Shown here one piece after another: positions 54,422 through 61,859 of a stretch of DNA of 64,000 nucleotides. Position numbers and translations under genes: made by a program. This DNA comes from Draconibacterium halophilum (GTDB lineage Bacteria > Bacteroidota > Bacteroidia > Bacteroidales > Prolixibacteraceae). Every line of letters starts with the position of its first letter. The stretch's first letter is position 1. The stretch is taken from NCBI RefSeq assembly GCF_010448835.1, contig NZ_CP048409.1, forward strand, positions 3,699,501 through 3,763,500, written 5' to 3'. The notes beneath the pieces were generated by a model. The model searched no databases. It was not told the origin of the DNA and was given only the letters and a program-made list of their open reading frames with translations.

Positions 54422-55768
54422 CTAAACCATTGAAGCAATATCGTAAGCTGAACTGGGAAAAACAAAAGGAATTTGCCTGATCTCACTTGTTGTTAAACCA
54501 ACTTTCATCGCCATAGCAAAAAGATTAATCGTTTCTTCGGCATGAGGCCCAACTAAATGTGCACCTACAATCTTTTCTGTTTTTGTATCGATGAGAATTT
54601 TATAAGCATACACCGGTGCCTTAATATGTTTTGCACTGAACCAATCTGCTACGGAATTACTGTTAACCTTAAAATCCAGTTTCCTGCTTAAAGCCTCTTT
54701 TTCGGTATATCCTACAGAAGCCAGTGGCGGGTAGGTAAAAACTGCCGATGGCATAACCGAATAATGGCTTTGTGTTACTCCGTTGCCCGTTAATTGCGAT
54801 GATATAACATTTGCCTCCATCGAGGCCAGCGGAGTTAGAGGCAGTCCGTCAGAAGCTGCAACATCTCCAGCGGCATAAACATTCGGATTTGAAACGCTCC
54901 TTAAATACGAATCAACTTCAATTCCTTTTTCAGAATGGGCTACATTGCCATTTTCCAAAGCCAGATTAGATATAGCCGGCATTCGCCCGGAAGAATTAAT
55001 AACAAACTCTGTAGTAAATTCAACTTTTGAACCAGCCTTCTTGGTAATTATCCTAAAATCATTTTCTGTTTTAATTATTTCTTCCACTTCAGCATTTAAA
55101 ACCAGATTGATCCCGATTTTCTTACTGAATGCGACAATATGTTTAACCATATCCTGCTCAAAATTTTTTAAGAGAGAATCATCTTTGTCAAGAATGGTAA
55201 CTTTTGAGCCGCAAAGAGCAGCTATATGCGCAAACTCAAAAGCAATATATCCTCCTCCTATAAACAGAACGTGTTTCGGCAGATTTTTCAATTCAAGAAA
55301 ATCATCACTCGTACCCAGATTTTCAGCGCCATTAAAGCTTAAATTTCGTGGTTTTGCTCCGGTGGCAATTACAATCTTTTTTGCTTTAATTGTTTCGTTA
55401 CCAATTTGTAACTGATTTTCGTTTAAAAATTTTGCCGTTCCATGAAATGTTGTTATTCCGTCTTTTTTAAAAGTTTTCTCCTTTTCTTTAGGTACCGACT
55501 TAACAAACGTATTCTTGAATTCCATCAGATTTTTCCAGTTTATCGTTGGAGTTTGGTCAATACCTTTTCCATTCAACCGTTTGGCGCTTGCAGCAGCATG
55601 AACGACTCCCCACAGCACTTTTTTGGGAATGCAACCACGCGTGGCACAAGTTCCCCCGTATGGCCGTTCATCGGCAATCCCAACTGAGAGCCCTTCTTTT
55701 ACACAGGTATTGGCTATTGCTGTACCGGCAACCCCTGTACCAATAACAAAAACATCAAATTCTTTCAT
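54422..55768 (-). CDS. FAD-dependent pyridine nucleotide-disulfide oxidoreductase, atypical C-terminus
   Basis: A 448-residue flavoprotein of the glutathione/mercuric reductase superfamily: FAD-binding GTGVAGTAIA at the N-terminus, redox CATRGC (Cys41, Cys46), NAD(P)-binding IGGGYIAFEFAHIAALCG, YAAGDVAASDGLPLTPLA and a dimer domain. The usual C-terminal HPTxxE motif is replaced by VFPSSAYD, so the catalytic His is missing, and there is no extra cysteine pair as in MerA. It sits 211 bp downstream of egtD/eanA on the same strand. It might reduce a low-molecular disulfide or polysulfide, perhaps ergothioneine-related; this is inference. Confidence 0.85.
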   Translation of the reverse strand: MKEFDVFVIGTGVAGTAIANTCVKEGLSVGIADERPYGGTCATRGCIPKKVLWGVVHAAASAKRLNGKGIDQTPTINWKNLMEFKNTFVKSVPKEKEKTFKKDGITTFHGTAKFLNENQLQIGNETIKAKKIVIATGAKPRNLSFNGAENLGTSDDFLELKNLPKHVLFIGGGYIAFEFAHIAALCGSKVTILDKDDSLLKNFEQDMVKHIVAFSKKIGINLVLNAEVEEIIKTENDFRIITKKAGSKVEFTTEFVINSSGRMPAISNLALENGNVAHSEKGIEVDSYLRSVSNPNVYAAGDVAASDGLPLTPLASMEANVISSQLTGNGVTQSHYSVMPSAVFTYPPLASVGYTEKEALSRKLDFKVNSNSVADWFSAKHIKAPVYAYKILIDTKTEKIVGAHLVGPHAEETINLFAMAMKVGLTTSEIRQIPFVFPSSAYDIASMV

Positions 55769-55979
55769 AGCTTTTTTCTGTTACTTCAATGATTAAAAAT
55801 GTTGATCTTCATGAAACCCATATTCGAAGAATTATGAAAAGTTACCTGAAATTATTGATTCGTGATTTACTGAATTAGATGGAAAATTTTTATTCCCCTC
55901 CAATTCCGTTATTTGGTCAATTTCCACAATGCTATAATTGCTCCAAGTTGCTTTCATTTTTTAGCCTTTGCATTTATGA

Positions 55980-56951
55980 TTATTTTCTAATCCAAAGCGA
56001 ATCCACAAAAAAATTGCGCAGGTCAGTAAAATTCTGCTCTACGATGAAGTCATATTCTTTCGCCAGATTTTCAAGAGATTCAGCATCGAATTTTCTGGAA
56101 AGTTCCATGAAAATTGGTTCCCACTGTTTTAGTTCATATTGCTCTTTGAGCGCCTTAATATAAACCACTTGTTCTTCCATCGAAATCAAATAACTCTTAA
56201 CCTCGCCGCTTGCCGGATCGTACTCGGTGTGCTGTTCAAATTTATCGATATTAAAATCGGCCCCAAGTTCATTATTCAACCGGTGTAGCAGATTTAGATT
56301 AAATTTTCGGGTGTGTCCGTGGGGATCGTCGTAAGCTTTTCTGATAATTTTGGGAGACTTTTTAAGGTCGAACCCAATAAAAAGCTTGTCTCCCGGGCTT
56401 GTAAATTCTTTCAACCGAGTAAAAAAAAGATGAAGTTCGTCGTCGGAAAAATTGCCAATATTGGAACCAAGAAATAAGATAACCTTTCGAATAGCAGCAT
56501 GTCCGTTTTGTTTTTTCAGAAGCTGAAAAAAATCTCCTGTCTTTGGAAAAACGGGCAGTTCGGGCAATTCGTTATTCAGGCTTTGTTCCAATTCGTTATT
56601 AGTTAGTTTACTTATATCGAACGGCTGGTAATTAAATTTCACTGATTGTGAGACCATGTGTTTTAAAATCGTTTTTGTTTTACTCCCGTCTCCAGCTCCC
56701 AGTTCAATTAAATCGAAAGGAGAACTGCCATTGTTAAAATGATTCGTAATTTCATCTTTGTATAATGAAAGGATTTCCTGTTCACAGTCTGTCAGATAAT
56801 ATTCAGGCATTTGCATAATATCCTGAAAGATATTGCTTCCTTTGTCATCGTAAAAGTATTTGGACAACAGATACTTCGGACGAGACGATAACCCTTCAGC
56901 GGTATCGGTCATAAACTCGGTTTGAACTGTTAACTTTTCCATATTTTCCAT
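55980..56951 (-). CDS. egtD: L-histidine N-alpha-methyltransferase (EgtD/EanA)
   Basis: A 323-residue SAM-dependent enzyme that trimethylates histidine to hercynine. Motifs: LLSKYFYDDKGSNIFQDIM (substrate side), DLIELGAGDGSKT (SAM loop), FLGSNIGNF and IGFDLKKSP. Length equals EgtD. No EgtB (sulfoxide synthase) is in the window; instead the triple-rhodanese gene lies 53 bp upstream in the same direction, which matches the EanA-EanB arrangement of oxygen-independent ergothioneine synthesis. Confidence 0.93.
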   Translation of the reverse strand: MENMEKLTVQTEFMTDTAEGLSSRPKYLLSKYFYDDKGSNIFQDIMQMPEYYLTDCEQEILSLYKDEITNHFNNGSSPFDLIELGAGDGSKTKTILKHMVSQSVKFNYQPFDISKLTNNELEQSLNNELPELPVFPKTGDFFQLLKKQNGHAAIRKVILFLGSNIGNFSDDELHLFFTRLKEFTSPGDKLFIGFDLKKSPKIIRKAYDDPHGHTRKFNLNLLHRLNNELGADFNIDKFEQHTEYDPASGEVKSYLISMEEQVVYIKALKEQYELKQWEPIFMELSRKFDAESLENLAKEYDFIVEQNFTDLRNFFVDSLWIRK

Positions 56952-57004
56952 TTTTAAGTGACAGGTTTCTTACTTAAAAAACGCTTACCAGTCTTAGCAA
57001 ATAA

Positions 57005-58335
57005 TTATTTCTTTAGAACTTCCTCATCCACTCCGGCAGGAATAGTTGCAGGAATTCCTGTTTCATAAGGATTAGCCGGATCGCTACTCCACTCAAACCA
57101 TCCACCGTCGAACACAGAAATATTGGGCCATCCCATTAACCAGGCGTTATAACAGGCCTCACTGCCTCTCCACCCAGTTCCGCAATAAAATGCTAACTGT
57201 TTCTCTGGTGTGATTCCAGCCGTTTCCCACTGTTTTTTTATTTCATGAAATTCGCGTGTAGTATGATCAACATTCCGGTAATTTTCCATGTGATAAGCAT
57301 CCGATCCGCAATTTCCAAATACCGAACCGGGAATCCTCCCTTTTTTTTCGATGTAATTATAGCCGCTCACCTCTCCAATGTATTCAGGCCAGCTTCTAAC
57401 ACTCACCAGTTCTCCTTTATCCGAAGCCAGCAATTCTTTGGCTCTCTTAATATCCACTATCAGTTCGGGATGGACAGGGATTTTTGCACCAAAATTCTTT
57501 TCCGATACTTTTTTAACGTCATCTGTTGCAATATCGTAGCCGGCATCTTGCCACGCCTGAAAACCTCCATTCAAAACCCTTACGTCTTTCACCCCGGCAT
57601 ACATCATGATCCAGGCACAACGAATGGCTCCAATGTCGCCGGCTGCACTCCCAGGGAATGGATCGTCGTTATTTGGAAACATGAATTTTCCGTATAAAAC
57701 AACGGTAGTATCTGCGGTTATTCCATGTTGAAGCAGTGCTTTTTCGAGTTCCCCGGGAGATCGCCTGTTCCACGTTTCGTGACTCTCAAGTGCCAGCGTG
57801 TCGATATCAATTGCCCCCGGAATATGCCCACTTAAATATGCATCTCGGTTACGATAATGCGCATGGCAAATCACAACTTTGTTTGTATCATTATTTATTG
57901 TTTTTTCATTTGTTATCAGATTTTTTACCCATTCTGCCGGAACCAGGTTCCGATAATTGGGGAGATGTTCCATGGCAAGGTTTTTAGTTGTAGCCATCTC
58001 TTCCTGAAAATATTTGTAAAGGTGTATATTCTTATAACCGGCACTTGCAAAAACAGAAGCAACGTTCACTGCTTCAGATTCGTGGTTGCCGTAAAAAACC
58101 AATTCATGCTCCGGAAGAATGCCTTTCGAACGGGCAATCTCAATCCAATCGATGTAATTGGTCCATTTTGCGGGGAAACTCTTTGCTCCTTTTATGTGTC
58201 CTTTGCGAACTTCGTTGTTCATTTGCCAGCCGTTGTAGGCATCGGAAGAACGAACATCGAGCACAAAAGTGTTTTTATTTTTTGAAGAAATAATCGGAGT
58301 TCTGCTGTCGAAATCTCAGGGAAATGTGTTGCCAT
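57005..58335 (-). CDS. eanB: Triple-rhodanese sulfurtransferase, EanB-like; reading frame shifted near the N-terminus
   Basis: Continuous frame begins at GTG 58264 (419 residues), but a start ATG at 58335 opens FPEISTAELRLFL in the other frame. One added A in the A6 run (58278-58283, complement) joins them to a 443-residue protein. Three rhodanese repeats are seen. Only the last has the catalytic Cys (Cys361 of the 419) in FYCGTGWRGSEACYN. A Tyr precedes it, and another lies 59 residues upstream in SGYNYIEKK, matching the spacing I recall for Tyr353, Tyr411 and Cys412 of Chlorobium limicola EanB, which sulfurates hercynine to ergothioneine with polysulfide. egtD follows after 53 bp. Confidence 0.85.
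58278..58283 (-). other. A6 homopolymer at the eanB frame break
   Basis: The minus strand reads C followed by six A; reading one more A would merge the ATG 58335 frame with the main rhodanese frame. The heptamer here is not a canonical slippery site. Confidence 0.6.
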
Positions 58336-59184
58336 ATTAGTTTCATTATAATATTGGTTTTACTTTAAACAGATAATATGCCATATTAAGAGTTAATTGA
58401 CTGGTTGCAATTCATGGTAGATATTATTCGCATTTAAATGCAAAATGAAAAGCCCGCTAAATTGTTTTGATGAAAGTAAGGAGAAGATTAACTAGTTCAA
58501 TTCAACATTTGATATTCCTTAAATTTGTCACAATAATAAATGAATATCATGCGATATTTTTTCTTATCAGAGAAGAAGGCTGTTCTTAAAATTACAGCAC
58601 ATTTAAAAGTCCTTTATTGAGTTTTAGGCTATTTGAAAAAGTGCGTATTTTTTTCCACATAACCACATATAAGTGTAGATTGTATGGACAATTTTCCCGG
58701 TAGTCTTCTAATTTGAGAGGACACCAAAAGTAATCAGTACTTACTATTTTCATACGAAATTTACTTAAACCATGAATTTAATCTGGTTCGAATTCCAATA
58801 ACAAATGCTTTTTTCACAAATTACTAAACCGAAGACGGGGATGAATGGAAAAGAAAGGGATTCGATCAAAATGATTAAATTGCTGTTACTGTGAACCCAA
58901 TCAGAAATTGTCGATCACCATGTTTGATTATTCATCGTCCATATAATTTGCAGAAATCAAATTTTAGCGTTAACAGCACACGGCACTATTTCGTTGTTTT
59001 CTACATTAGCATTCATTCCTTAAATGTATACCGATTTAATATTTTAAATTGATTTCGGTGCTTCTGCTACTGTATGTTGCATTACCTCTATAAATCCTTT
59101 ATCTGAAGCTCTAATTCCCTCAGTTACTTTAACAGTCTCTCTTAAGAAACGGATTAAGATTTATATACTTTATTTAATTGTCTT
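58336..59184. other. Gene-poor AT-rich gap
   Basis: No complete gene is seen. TGCCATATTA occurs twice, at 58330 (over the eanB start codon) and 58379. On the minus strand, codons from 59160 to 59047 read FLRETVKVTEGIRASDKGF and EVMQHTVAEAPKS with no start codon, which might be a remnant of a small gene. Otherwise featureless. Confidence 0.45.
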
Positions 59185-59919
59185 TTATTTGTAAAATTCA
59201 TATAATGCATTTTCAACCCCTGCATCAACAACCTTTGACGAATCATATTCAGGGGCGTTTTTTATGACTTCTTTTGTTAAGTCAATTCTAATTTCCTGAT
59301 TCTGAAAATTGATTTCTTCGACAAATTCGATGGGAAGAATAATCTGTTTACTCCAGGGAACAATATTTTTGGTATCCAAAACCACATACACAATCTGCCA
59401 ATCCAAATCGTCAATTATTATATCCGAAAGATGACCAAAATTGTCATCAGTAGATTTTATGGAATATCCGTGAACTTCGGAGAAACTACGCAAACTAGTA
59501 TCGACGTTTTTTTCCTTGTTCATATTCTTAGGAATCCTGATTATTTTATTACTGGTAAAAATCGATTCCCTGTTGGGATACAATGCCATGTCTGTCGGCC
59601 AATAGGGAACGACATCGTAGTTTTGAGCAAGATCCTGCTCGTATCTTCTTGAAACCGGGAGATCATGTTCCAAATCCGGAGAAGCATCAATTCTTTTCAT
59701 GGTGAGTTTAATAGGGAAATTTTGGTCTTCCCACTCTGGCGTATCCAATTGTTCCCTCGGAATTAGCACTCTTTTTTCTACAAAAAAGTTCCCCATGTCA
59801 ATATCAAGGTATCTGATAATCCACGTGTCCTCATCAAAAAGAAAATTTTTTACTTTCCCCTTTTCGCCATCAATAACTTGTACTGAGTACTTATTGAGTT
59901 CTTTTAAACTACGCTTCAT
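59185..59919 (-). CDS. PRC-barrel domain protein
   Basis: From ATG 59919 (MKRSLKELNKYSVQVIDGEKG) the product is 244 residues with two PRC-barrel beta domains: residues about 10-75 (GKVKNFLFDEDTWIIRYLDID, VLIPREQL) and about 145-220 (GYSIKSTDDNFGHLSDIIIDD, WQIVYVVLDTKNIVPWSKQIIL). The frame extends 19 codons further upstream, but the later Met fits the family start. Such tandem PRC proteins are common in stress-related loci; the function is unknown. Confidence 0.82.
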   Translation of the reverse strand: MKRSLKELNKYSVQVIDGEKGKVKNFLFDEDTWIIRYLDIDMGNFFVEKRVLIPREQLDTPEWEDQNFPIKLTMKRIDASPDLEHDLPVSRRYEQDLAQNYDVVPYWPTDMALYPNRESIFTSNKIIRIPKNMNKEKNVDTSLRSFSEVHGYSIKSTDDNFGHLSDIIIDDLDWQIVYVVLDTKNIVPWSKQIILPIEFVEEINFQNQEIRIDLTKEVIKNAPEYDSSKVVDAGVENALYEFYK

Positions 59920-60407
59920 AACTTCATTTTTTTTATTCTCTATAAAAAGGTTTAAAACTGTGCCAAAAATCATCACTCAACCACCAAGCAAGCGTAACGT
60001 GCTTAGGATGTACTACTTACAAACACCACCCGTTTGAAACGAAACAAAGAGGAGTGCCTGAAATGTAGAGATAAGTGTGTAATAATTCCACAATCCTAAG
60101 CCATTTATGTAAGGAAAACTATTCTTTATTTGCTGTTTTTCGAAGAATATTAATGCGACTAATTCTTCAATACGACACCACTTAAACGACTTTGATGAAG
60201 GAGAAACCTTTAGTTTTTCAATTTCTGCTTTTAAAACAATTTCTTTTTTATTCCGTGTGGATGTAATACTTGCGGCAAACGGAAACTGTACAGTTTCCGT
60301 TTTAGAATAGCTAAAATTTATGCTTAAAATTTATTCTCCCTCAGAAAGTTCATTTGATCCTCATGTGATCCGTTTTCTCTGAATAGTATGATGTACAGAT
60401 GAAAAAC
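59920..60407. other. Non-coding gap with an unstarted open frame
   Basis: On the minus strand a stop-free run of 105 codons (60330 down to the stop at 60013) lacks any ATG, GTG or TTG near its beginning. It contains stretches such as KEIVLKAEIEKLKV and CRIEELVALIFFEKQ. It could be a decayed gene fragment. The 26-bp palindrome at 60277-60302 lies within it. No other gene is visible. Confidence 0.35.
60277..60302. repeat. 26-bp perfect palindrome
   Basis: Each arm begins AAACGGAAACTGT and the two arms join without spacer at TGTACA. It lies 145 bp downstream of the tRNA-Arg gene and 358 bp upstream of the PRC-barrel gene. It could be a dimeric operator or a hairpin; no T run follows on the minus strand. 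Confidence 0.75.
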
Positions 60408-60440
60408 AAAAGGCGCTCACATTTCTGTAAACGCCTTTTT
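60408..60440. terminator. Terminator next to tRNA-Arg
   Basis: GGCG/CGCC arms with partly paired inner bases lie between A and T runs on both strands, immediately after the 3' end of the minus-strand tRNA. Confidence 0.65.
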
Positions 60441-60443
60441 TCC

Positions 60444-60520
60444 TGGTGAACCTGGCAGGACTCGAACCTGCAACCTCCGCATCCGTAGTGCGGTGCTCTA
60501 TCCAATTAAGCTACAGGTCC
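60444..60520 (-). tRNA. tRNA-Arg (anticodon ACG)
   Basis: A full cloverleaf is readable: acceptor GGACCTG pairs with CAGGTTC, the D arm has AGCTTAATTGGATAGAGC, the anticodon loop is CTACGGA with anticodon ACG between CCGCA and TGCGG stems, and the T loop is GGTTCGAGTCC. The CCA end is encoded (60444-60446). ACG is read after A-to-I editing by TadA to serve CGU, CGC and CGA codons. An independent gene with its own terminator. Confidence 0.96.
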
Positions 60521-60664
60521 AGAACCTGTTTGCTTTTTAAGCGGTGCAAATATAACGCTTATTTGAATAAATACAAGTCTGCGTAGCAATTTTATCAAAA
60601 ATTATTTCGATCCTAAATGGTCTTCAAATCAGACACTATCTGAAGCATTCTAAAACCCAGATTC

Positions 60665-60967
60665 TTACGAATATTTTTCCATTTTATCTTCAATGGCAAC
60701 ATTTTTTTCAAAATTTACCTGAAGCTTTATATTGGTCAACATTCGCTGTGTTCCGGCTTCGCCACAGGCAGCATGAATTCGATCCAGCAAACCGGGCAAT
60801 TCGTCATATTTACATTCCACTACCGTTTCAAAAGGGCACACCTGGTAGCGATACCCCGAATTCTGAATGGCCTCAATTGCTTTATCAACCAACTCGTATT
60901 TAACTTTTCCATCTGCTTCGGGCAATACCTGTATGGCCACATTTATATTATTCTTCCTCCAACTCAT
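60665..60967 (-). CDS. MTH1187/YkoF family thiamine-binding protein
   Basis: A 100-residue ferredoxin-like-fold protein: NVAIQVLPEADGKVKYELVDKA, a YRYQVCPFETVVECKYDEL strand-helix and ACGEAGTQRMLTNIKLQV near the end are typical of the family, which binds thiamine or its parts. It overlaps the preceding conserved gene by 20 bp, so the two are translationally linked. The physiological role in Bacteroidota is unclear. Confidence 0.8.
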   Translation of the reverse strand: MSWRKNNINVAIQVLPEADGKVKYELVDKAIEAIQNSGYRYQVCPFETVVECKYDELPGLLDRIHAACGEAGTQRMLTNIKLQVNFEKNVAIEDKMEKYS

Positions 60968-61697
60968 CGTTATTATTTTTCTTTTGATGTATTAATTGAA
61001 TGATCTCTCCGCGTGATAAAACTTTAACATTGGTAATCACCATGTCTTCGCGCAAAAAGCCACCATACTGATTACATTCGCTAATTATGTTCTGAAAAGT
61101 GTCTTTAATTTCAACAGTAATGGGCAACATGACCAAAGCTGATGAAAAACCTTCCATAAAATCCATTGATTCAAACACTCCATCATGGTGATTAAGCTCG
61201 AATATTAACTCATCTTTAAGAAGTTTTTGCTGCGTAGTGCTTAACATCTCATTTTCATGAACCGAAAGGAATACCACAAAATACCGTAACTTCTTTCCTT
61301 TTCCTCCCAGCCCGGTTGAAATAAACACCTGCTGTTCATCGAGTAACGAGCTATGCATCAGCATTCTGCTTTCCTGCAGTGCCAATGTCCCCCACTGTTT
61401 CATATCACCTGTCCCCTCTTCTACATATTTTTCAAGTGTTCGATATGCTTTTACATCGTCATAAACAGCAATAGCAGTTAATATCTCCTTTTTACGCTCT
61501 TCATCAACTTCTTCATCAAAAAGTTCTTCTCTCGCGTCAAAGCATTCTTCCGAGATATCCTTACTCCTCAACAACTTAGTGAATTCCAAGTATTTCATTT
61601 GAATGGCAACATCTATCTGTTCCTCAAGAATACTAAAGTTCTCGGGCAGGTCATCCAATGCTTTCTGAATATTATTATAAAATTTATCTTCCTCCAT
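60948..61697 (-). CDS. Conserved hypothetical protein, partner of the MTH1187 gene
   Basis: A 249-residue soluble protein of unknown family. The first 110 residues are helical and acidic (DLPENFSILEEQIDVAIQM; EERKKEILTAIAVYDDVKA), a pattern like HEAT-type or TPR-type helical repeats. The second half is alternating (QQVFISTGLGGKGKKLRYFVV, SALVMLPITVEIKDTFQNII) and could be an alpha/beta domain. It starts the unit with the thiamine-binding protein, with which it overlaps by 20 bp. It is divergent from feoAB with a 162-bp shared control region. Confidence 0.65.
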   Translation of the reverse strand: MEEDKFYNNIQKALDDLPENFSILEEQIDVAIQMKYLEFTKLLRSKDISEECFDAREELFDEEVDEERKKEILTAIAVYDDVKAYRTLEKYVEEGTGDMKQWGTLALQESRMLMHSSLLDEQQVFISTGLGGKGKKLRYFVVFLSVHENEMLSTTQQKLLKDELIFELNHHDGVFESMDFMEGFSSALVMLPITVEIKDTFQNIISECNQYGGFLREDMVITNVKVLSRGEIIQLIHQKKNNNDELEEE

Positions 61698-61750
61698 TTA
61701 TCCTCCTTCGTTCGAACAAAAGTAATCACTTGTTGTAACTATGTAAAGAA

Positions 61751-61758
61751 CAAATATA
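61751..61758 (-). promoter_or_regulatory. -7 promoter box for the minus-strand unit
   Basis: TATATTTG on the minus strand matches TAnnTTTG, 54 bp upstream of ATG 61697. Confidence 0.4.
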
Positions 61759-61785
61759 TTTTATTTTTTATCATGGGAATTTAAA

Positions 61786-61793
61786 TATATTTG
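61786..61793 (+). promoter_or_regulatory. -7 promoter box for feoAB
   Basis: TATATTTG on the plus strand matches TAnnTTTG, 67 bp upstream of the GTG start. It is 28 bp from the divergent box and precedes the 22-bp tandem duplication, which then lies in the transcribed leader. Confidence 0.45.
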
Positions 61794-61812
61794 TACGCTT
61801 ATTTATATTTAG

Positions 61813-61856
61813 TTTAAATATAGAAAGCAGCGGGTTTAAAAATAGAAAGCAGGGGG
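61813..61856. repeat. 22-bp tandem duplication in the feoAB leader
   Basis: Two adjacent 22-bp copies begin at 61813 and 61835, each with the core ATAGAAAGCAG; they differ at 2 of 22 positions. The second ends three bases before the GTG start, where its GGGGG lies at the ribosome-binding position. Confidence 0.8.
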
Positions 61857-61859
61857 AGA

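Noticed and set aside
54422..55768. Mercuric reductase
   Set aside because: No heavy-metal domain, no C-terminal cysteine pair and no mer neighbours.
55879..56163. 94-codon plus-strand frame
   Set aside because: Mostly antisense to the well-supported egtD gene.
58278..58283. Programmed frameshifting in eanB
   Set aside because: The site lacks an X_XXY_YYZ heptamer in the correct frame; a base error or true deletion is simpler.
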